Positions 56,501 through 64,000 of a DNA stretch of 64,000 nt are shown piece after piece. The stretch's first letter is position 1, and every line of letters begins with the position of its first letter. The translations under genes were made by a program, and so were the position numbers. This DNA is from Coffea arabica (taxonomy: Eukaryota; Streptophyta; Magnoliopsida; Gentianales; Rubiaceae). The stretch is taken from NCBI RefSeq assembly GCF_036785885.1, contig NC_092316.1, positions 49,671,001 to 49,735,000 on the forward strand. The letters are read 5' to 3'. The notes under the pieces were generated by a model. It had not been told where the DNA came from, ran no database searches, and saw only the letters and a list, made by a program, of their open reading frames with translations.

Positions 56501-58848
56501 AGAATAGCCAAAGTATTAGAAAATACCTCAAAAGAATAATACACTCATTATCCGTTTTAGTTTTTAGGTGAGGAGACATTTCTAACCACTTGGTTAATAT
56601 AGTACTCAAAAAAAAAAAAATCTGATATCTCTTTTTTGGTATACTAGGATTTTTCATATATATTTGAGAGAATGAAAGAAGACCACAAAATAATAGAATT
56701 GAGATTGCCTGAAAAGGTGAAAATGCAGTTCTGTCATGCACATGGTTGGTTGCAAGATTCCTAAGCAGATTTTTTGTGGGCAGCTAGTATTTGATTATCC
56801 TTATTCGATATTCGATATTCCCTCCCTATCAGGAAATTTCTTGATTTCCATCAATTATTCTATGTAGAAATGGGACCAGGTGACTACAAATTCTAGCCTA
56901 CAGGCAGTTTTTGATGTATATGACAATTGGATTAACATTAAAAAAAATATATATATATATATGTGTATGTATGTATGTATATATATGTATATGTGTGTGT
57001 ATTCTTTGGTTTAAATGACAGTTTTTTCTACTAAGCAAAGGTATACAGTTTTTTTTTTTTTTTTTACTTTTCCTAGAAAATTCATCAAGTTTGAATTCGA
57101 ATTAAGTGGTAAATATTTAAAAAGGAATTTGAGAAAAAAAAAATCCTTTCTCTTGACTTCAATTATTTGATCCAAATAATTAGGGTTTTTAGTTATCGAG
57201 GCAGTGCATTCTGCGCGCCTGAAATGATACTCTGCCCCAAGAGAAAATTGTCATTTAGTATGTGCCTAATGCCTTTAAAAGGCAAAGTGCAATGGGGAAA
57301 GGAAAAAAAGAAAAAGAAAAAAGCATGTCCTAAATGCCAAAAGTGTCCATGGCTTTATGTTCATATATAAAATTTTGGGTCCCATGCAAACTAATTTCTG
57401 AAAAAAAGATGTGGTTTGCAATTGTTGAAGACATGAAAATATCTCTTGTGTCTTGTATTGCCAATCCACCAGGAACACATAATTGTCAGGATTTTGATGA
57501 TTCCACCAATAGAAAAGGCAGATGTCCCCATTCTTGTCCACATCAATATGACAGTGAGAAAACAATTTCATTTATTTCTCAGCCTAATGGGCCTGATTTC
57601 ATAGACTTATCAGCATCCCTCATTTTCAAGAAACTCATGACAAGCAGGGCAATAGTTTCCAGGAAGTACAAGACACTGCATCAAATTCTCATTTCTTTTC
57701 TTCTTTTTTTTTTTTAGATACTGGAAATCTATGTTCAGCCATTCAATTGTATAAACTTTTTGATTGGAGTTCAAGAACTTGGGGAGTTTACCAATTATGC
57801 AAACTTAAGGAAGGAGGATAGAAGAGAAAGGAAAATGTTAGGTTGGAATTGAGAGGGTTGGGTAGGGTGGTGAGTTTAAAGTCTTCTTTTATTCCCATCA
57901 GTGATTGTGGTTTTCATTTTGGTCCAATACATTAAAGTCATCTTTCCACTTCCTTTTGACAAGTTGTTTGCCTTTGAAAAGGAAAGCAACTTGGCTTTTT
58001 CTGATAAAAAAAAGGAAGAAAAGAACTTGTTTTGTTAACTAAATTTCTCAGAGCTAACTGTTTTGATAAAAAGGGCAATAGGAAGTTAAGGACCTTACAT
58101 GCACTGACCACATGCAGCCACTCGACTCCAAGCTGCCACCTACCCTGATGCATTCTTATGTTTTTCATGTTTGTAAGCATTTGGCATCATTTTATAAGAT
58201 AGATTTGGGGTTGCATATTTTTGGGAACTGAACAGTACTTCATTTTCTGCAAATCTACATTCCTTTCCTGTGCCTCAGGAAATGATAATAGATGTGAAAG
58301 GAGCCCTGAGTTTTCAAAAGCTTTCTGCTGATCAAACTTTTTGATTCTTTGAACTCTCTGAAAATCAGGAAGTGGATGCTTCAGCATAACCATAAACAAC
58401 AGAAGGGGATACAGTCAAGAAAACAACAACATTCTCTGCTTTTTATTCATACCATGATGGAGAATGGAAAAAGGCAGCTTTTCACACTAACTAGGTAGTT
58501 ACATCAGACCACGTTTAGATGTTGGTGCATCTAAATATGTATCACTCTCTCACAGTCACACACTACTATCTGTCAGTATTTCTTTATAATAATATTTACA
58601 TGAAACCACACTAGCCAGGTACAAAAAAGAGGCACCTGCTCTGAAGATTACCAAAAAAAAAAAACAAAAAAAAAAGAGAGAACTGATTTTCTCCCAGAAT
58701 TGCCTCAACACTCTAATATGTTCACGAGGCAGGAAAATCAACTAGTGGCAAAAACTAGTCTGAAGCGGGGGCAAGTGATTACAAGTCATTCAGTTGAGCT
58801 GCACTCAGTTTTCTTGGATTGTTGATGCCCCTGACAAAAGTGCACATT
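56501..58848. other. Intergenic and Dof gene 3' region
   Basis: No gene supported. It holds AT/GT microsatellites at about 56,945-57,000 and long T runs at 57,048-57,065. The overlapping frames at 57,275-57,571 (minus) and 57,334-57,717 (plus) show no domain. Sequence close to 58,848 is likely the Dof gene 3' UTR. Confidence 0.3.
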
Positions 58849-61086
58849 TTAGGCACTCTCTTGGAAGGTCACAGACCTTGATAAGGCAGCAGGGTTAGCT
58901 TGCAACACCGGCGATGCTGTTGTTAAGTGTTTCTTTTCATCACCCTTTGGTTGAAGGGCCTTGAAAAGCCCGCCCCTGCTGATAGAGTCGTAATTAATTC
59001 CAAGGGTTGTCCATATCGAACTCTTTGCAGCTTCGTCAGGATCATCAATCCTCAAAGTTTTGGGAATCAGAATTGATCCTTCAGAAGCCCTCTGCTCTTG
59101 GGAATCTTTACCCTCAGGATTGTTTTGTTTAATCAACTCACCATTTCTGGAGTGCTTACCTAAAGTTGGTGAATTAGGACCAGAGCCTGAATTTTTTTGG
59201 TTTCCTGTAGGAAAGACAGGGGGTAACCATGGAATACTCCAGGCACCGGGCACCCCGCAGTTCCAAAAAGGAGTGGGGTAAAATGGCATGGGAAACCCCG
59301 GGGGGCAAATGGCTGGCAAAGGAACAGTGGAACTCCAGGGAAAAGCCCATGGGACCCCAGGAAGACACGAAACTGGAGATGGAAACCCATTGATTTGTTG
59401 CATAACTGGCTCTTGGAGCCCATTTTTGGCTCCATCGACCGTTGAATTCGATGTTGTGACAGAAGAACCACTAGAGCAATCGTCACCATTTTCCGTCCCT
59501 TTTAAAGAAACTGAAATTCCATGATCAAGTTGATAGAATCCATTTTGGCTTCCATTTGGTGACTTCTTCTCTGCTAGATTCAAAACTGAAGCCATGGAAT
59601 CACAAAGCGGGGAGTCAGAACCAAAAGAAAGCACAGTTCCATTGGGTTTAAAGTTCAAGTGGTGAAATCCATTTGGAGTATCAATTCTAGCAGCTTGAAG
59701 GGCTTCAGAGATAGTGATATGGCGACAATGTGAGGCAGAATTCTTATTTTTACGTCGACCAGCTCCCACCGGCACATTCCTCATCGTTCCCCCAGCGGTC
59801 CAATACCTCTGGCAGCTCTTGCAGAAATGGCGAGGCTGATTAATGTTGTAATTGTTATAGTAACAGAATTTTGTATCCATACTATTACAGCGAGGGCATG
59901 GAAGAATTTTATCTGGCTTCTTGAGAGTTTTCTGTTGTGAATCAGTAGCATCGCTCTGATCATTTTCAGCCTTTGGAGGTTGTTTTACTGGAGAGTCCTC
60001 ATCTGTGGAGTAATTGTTGGAGTTTCCATCAGAATCTGATGAGCTTTTAAGAATTGGTAATTCTTCTGCAATTGGATCCTTTACTCGTGGCTCTGAGCTG
60101 CAGAGCTTCCCAGATGGACAATCCTGAAATAACACATATTTTCATATGAGTTCCACAAATGGTAAATACCATCACAATCTACAAATAAAACAAAACCATA
60201 GCAAGATGATTGTTCAACTCCTTGCAGTAATTCGTCTTCATAACCAATATAATATTCCCATCAAGAATCTACATAGAGCAAAATTTCCCCCAGGAGGTCC
60301 TAGTTCTTCCCACCAATGTTCAATTCTGGCAGAATAGGCAAGGGTGCAGATCTTTTAAAAGGAATTAAACAATGAGAAGCCTCTTTTGACTTGCAGAAAG
60401 CAGACAGCAGCACTACTAGGCTGTCAAATTACCAGGATTTACAAAATTTATTTGCCACAGAGAATAACAAAGTTCTCATCCAAAGGCTTACAAAACAAAG
60501 CAGAGGTACCAATTACCAGCAAACACTTCATAATACCTTATTAGCCAATAGCTGAACTACAGAACACAGGGCCAGAAGGCTGTTGGGCAAAGAATATCCA
60601 TTTTGTAAAAACAAATCCACGAGATTAAATAATAGTCATCTTAAAAGCAGAGTGGAAACTTCCAGAATCAAACACAATTTTCATTGACAGTTTCAAAAAG
60701 ACAAAAAAGGCTTAGCAGAATCAATTCTGTTTCACTGCCAAAAATGAATCTAGAAACTAGAACTACTCCAATTCAAGGCATTTTTTTGGTACACACAGTA
60801 CACCTTCAGCGTGTGTATTTCAAAAAGAAAGAAAAAAAGGGTGCTAAAACAGTACCTTATCAGAAGCAGTTTCTCGCTTCTCTTGATCTTTCTCATCTTC
60901 AGCTTTTCTGCTGTCCATAGACAGATCAGAATCCGACCCGACGCTGTTTTCTCCGCCAGAAACACTAGAAGAGTCCTCGCCGGCAGCCGGAACCACCACA
61001 AGAATCCGCTTGCCGTTCTCCAGCAAGGCAATCTTTTTCCCAAAAAGCTTGATTTCTGGGTCCTTCATTTCCATAATTTCCTTCAT
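58849..61086 (-). CDS. CDF: Cycling DOF factor-like transcription factor, two exons
   Basis: Exon 1 (61,086-60,856, 77 codons) ends GATAAG|GTACTG. Exon 2 (60,123-58,849) follows TTTCAG in phase 0, giving 501 residues. The Dof zinc finger is at about residues 149-205, with C153, C156, C178 and C181 in the CX2CX21CX2C arrangement. It binds AAAG cores. Near the N-terminus EIKLFGKKI is the KLFG motif of cycling Dof factors, reported to recruit TOPLESS. C-terminal conserved blocks are [21 protein letters not shown] and, from residue about 428, [20 protein letters not shown] (the region contacted by FKF1/GIGANTEA in CDFs). The protein ends [10 protein letters not shown]. Known family members repress CONSTANS and FT in the morning and affect abiotic stress. 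Starts at Met1, Met5 or Met7 are possible; Met7 ([10 protein letters not shown]) best matches the family. Confidence 0.94.
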
Positions 61087-62818
61087 TTTTTATCAATCCG
61101 TTGCCCGGTATCGTCCCGGAGGATGTCGTTTGACTCGTCTCCTTCTCCTTCTTCTCCTTCTGCTTCTTCTTCCTTAAAAAAAATATCCACAAAAATAAGA
61201 AAAGATGCTGCTGCTGGCAAGAGCTGAGGTCTGAGGGGGCTGATGAAAAGGCGCTAAGAAGTCTTTGTTGGCATCGTTGAGAAGTGTGATTTTGATCTGC
61301 GTTTAATTAATAACGACGAGGGGGATGTGGGTGCCACGTCAGCAGCTGATTAATTTTCTCAGCCACAAGTTTTATTGTGGCCCTTGATGCCCGTATCTTT
61401 TACTCCCCTTGGCAATTTTTAGATTTCAGACAAAGCATCATGTTAGCTCCACTTTATTACTACTAGTTTACTTTTAATAATATTAGTACATGATTCTACT
61501 ACTTCTTGTTGCATGGAAACTTTGGTGCACTCTCACTTTCTACTTTTTCCCTTTTTTGTTTTTCTTTACAATTTTTGGGTGTCATTTTTGCCCATTCTAA
61601 AAACTTGTTTGCAATTTCTACCCCCCACATATTGTAGTAGCCGTCGTGCTATAAAGTATAGACATGTTTAAAAAGAAGAAGAGGGTATCTTAATCTTGGG
61701 TGTGAATTAGATGTTGAATGCTATATTGATGTAGTTACATCTTTTTTCTTTTAAATTAAAAAAAAAACATTGATACAATCCGTCAAAAATTTCGAAAAAA
61801 AAAAAAAGAAAGGGGGAAAAATGAAAAGAGCTAACTAGAATCAAGATGGATTGTTCGGTGTTTTTGCTTACTTTCTCGAAGGGTATAATCGTCATATAAT
61901 GCATGTATACTCGATTGACTTATGAAATTAAAATTTTTTATTTGAAAAGAGAGGAAAAAATTTTCTACGTAGTTGACCATATCAATAGTGATCAATCAAT
62001 CGGCTCAAGGTTTGATTGGAAATCTGTGTGTAAGCATGGATATATTAAAAGACCTTGACCAAATTCATTAAATAATACACCAAGTCTTGAGTGCTAATTA
62101 GAAAAAGAAATCCAAAAAAAAAAAAAGAGAATATGAATAAGGGCAATATAATAATAGGTACAACAAAGTATTTATTCAGGCATCTTTGAAGGGAATAATC
62201 AAGCCGTTCCTCTCTCTCTCTCTCTCTCTCTTTTTTTTTTTTTTTTTTTTTTTGTCAAACTCTCTCTCTCTCTCTCTTGAAGGTATTGCTTTTCTCTTGT
62301 TGTACCTAGAATCCATCTGGGAGACTGTTCTGTTCTGAAAACGTAGCTTTTCTTAGTGAAGTGGCAGAAGACTATTGAGTAAAATGAGGATAAAGTCGTA
62401 CTCTGGTGGGAACTTTTAGGTAATGAATGGCACTTCAGTTGTGAAGGAGTCATGGGTTTTTCCTCAAAAAAGAAAAAAAAGGAATTAGGAAAAAGGGCAG
62501 GAACGGTTGCTGGTCAAGATTTGATCAAAAAAAATAATAATAATGTAAGATTTAGATTTTATTTTATATATTATTTTTTATATTTTATGTGAGATTTACA
62601 AAATTTTATTTTATAGTTACACATTATGTAAAATGAATTATATCTGTATAAATTAAATTATATTTTATGTAAAATACACAAAATCAATCCGAACGATTTC
62701 TCTGTTAACTTTTGGTGCCACTTGCCACAGATCCAAGTACTCATGGGTTTCACAGGAAAAAGAAAAAATAAATAAATAAAAAAAAGAAAGAAAAATGAAA
62801 ACTGACCAGTTAGGGTGC
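61087..62818. other. Dof gene 5' UTR and promoter
   Basis: Immediately upstream of the start (61,087-61,200) the minus strand is GA-rich (GAAGAAGGAGAAGGAG), consistent with a 5' UTR. An ACGT-core element GCCACGTCAG lies at about 61,331-61,340. Two CT repeats sit at about 62,211-62,231 and 62,261-62,278, separated by a long T run. No other gene seen. Confidence 0.4.
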
Positions 62819-62824
62819 CACGTG
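62819..62824. promoter_or_regulatory. Perfect G-box CACGTG upstream of the Dof gene
   Basis: The palindrome CACGTG in the context GCCACGTGTTCC lies about 1.7 kb upstream of the Dof start codon. G-boxes are bound by bHLH (PIF) and bZIP factors in light and clock control. Any regulatory role here is inference. Confidence 0.3.
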
Positions 62825-64000
62825 TTCCGTTGAAGTTGTCTCATTGTTTAGGATGCCCAGCCCAAATTATTGAATGTTTCTCTTAATAATAATATTTAAT
62901 TAGATCCACCCAAAAAAAATCATATATAACTAGAAAAAGTGCAGATTAAAAAAATTGAGGCATGCTAATTAAAAGCAAATAAAACAACGATTGCAATTAA
63001 AACTTTTATGCTGGATCATTTTTAAGGTCACAATCAATTTCAGCACATGACTTATTTTTCATTTTTCTTTTTCTCTGTTTTTTTTTTTTTTATATTTTTG
63101 CTTGCTTGTTAAATAGCTGCACATGTTGGTATGATTATTACTCCCAATTTCTTTTCTTATCAAATTATCCATTCATAAAACAAATTTATTACTTCCCTAA
63201 AATCAATGGCCCAAATTCAACTACTTTTGTCAAGCCGAGCTATTTGACCAATCATGTCTTCTTTTACGGAAGTCTTCAACCAACTCAAGCATCTCAACTC
63301 AAGAACTTAAGGGGGCCTAATATACAATGCATAAAAATCTCCCCCTTAGTTCCACAAAAAAAAAAAAAAAAAAAAAAAAGGAGACTCATATATTTTTTTC
63401 CCCCGGAATATCATGACACATTAGAATGAAATTAAAAAAAAAAAGATGCAAAAGACATATATTTCCATGAAAAGAAGAGATAATTGTAATAATGGCCTCA
63501 ATAGAATTTGTTTTTCTCGTTGAAAAGAATGTTAATATTTTCATAAATACTTTTTTCTTTTTAGTGGCTGCGATCTTTTGCCATAGTCCAATTGCCAGAT
63601 TTGGAGGGGAAGAATAGGTTTCTTAGGTTTTGTGGCCATTGTTAGTGCACTCAGCCAGTTGGGAACTCATAATATCTTGAGCCAATGTTAAGGTTGTTGC
63701 ATTTACTTTGAGTCAACAACACATGTTATAGTTCTTTCATCTTTTCTTTTCCCCCCTTTTCTTTTTGGTAATAATAATTTTCCAATGATATATGCTTGAG
63801 CAGGAAGTATTTCCCACGTCAGGATTTACTGCAACGTTGACTTGGAATCGAAGAAAAAGACGGGGCTTCATCCCTCGGTGTAACTCCAATTAATGGTCAA
63901 GTTAATAAATATGTATTAAATTCAAGAAAGAAAAAAAAATAATAGAGAATCTGATTCAAGAAAGATTATCTGATTATTCTTGGATCCATACATCTTGTGA
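62825..64000. other. Intergenic to window end, nothing recognised
   Basis: AT-rich with an A21 run at about 63,355-63,379. The plus frame at 63,106-63,429 has no domain and runs into the poly(A). No RNA gene seen. Confidence 0.3.

Noticed and set aside
57275-57717. Overlapping open frames of 98 (minus) and 127 (plus) codons
   Set aside because: No recognisable domain on either strand and an A/T-rich context. The plus frame ends in a poly(T) run. Could be part of an unrecognised transcript, but nothing in the sequence supports that.
60811-61227. 138-codon plus-strand frame
   Set aside because: It is antisense to exon 1 and the GA-rich 5' UTR of the Dof gene; the Ser/Pro-rich stretch mirrors the UTR purine tract.

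Overview
This is a stretch of a plant nuclear genome, almost certainly a eudicot. It is AT-rich, has spliced genes with GT/AG introns, and is dominated by transposons. The host genes are typical of land plants: a cytosolic sulfotransferase, a lipoate-protein ligase, a CML-type EF-hand protein, a cycling-DOF-type transcription factor and defensin-like peptides. I cannot name the species; an asterid is a loose guess.

Layout. 1-4.2 kb: copy A of a ~3 kb repeat. 5.67-6.68 kb: intact, intronless sulfotransferase (minus). 9.65-13.24 kb: copy B of the repeat, which gained a SINE, a 5'-truncated LINE ending in poly(A) and other insertions; copy A preserves the empty sites. 14.6-20.06 kb: lipoate-protein ligase (minus), four coding exons plus a probable non-coding first exon. 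20-28 kb: gene-free, with several MITEs, a tandem duplication and microsatellites. 28.33-28.97 kb: single-exon EF-hand protein (minus). 29-32.7 kb: long-TIR MITEs. 33,141-37,222: complete hAT transposon with an uninterrupted 823-codon transposase ORF and an 8-bp target duplication. It sits inside a polypyrimidine/polypurine repeat; an unoccupied paralogous site lies ~1 kb away.

38.0-43.7 kb: a decayed tandem cluster of secreted cysteine-rich (defensin-like) peptide genes, all minus. It holds at least four relics. One carries paired opposite frameshifts and one is split by a 324-bp hAT MITE with a perfect 8-bp duplication. I consider this cluster the most interesting part of the window. 43.75-49.42 kb: degenerate Ty1/copia retrotransposon (minus) with an intact 3' LTR and a truncated 5' LTR, abutting a dead BED-finger hAT transposase (49.4-52.7 kb). 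54-56.5 kb: a short SINE, another hAT MITE with a perfect 8-bp duplication, and a hairpin-prone MITE. 58.85-61.09 kb: two-exon CDF-like Dof gene (minus). 61.1-64 kb: its upstream region, with no other gene recognised.

The host genes do not form a pathway. They are separate loci, all on the minus strand, set in transposon-rich DNA. The lipoate ligase would act in mitochondrial protein lipoylation, the Dof factor in circadian/photoperiod transcription, the EF-hand protein in calcium sensing, the sulfotransferase in PAPS-dependent sulfation, and the cysteine-rich peptides (if any remain functional) in secretion-based defence or signalling.
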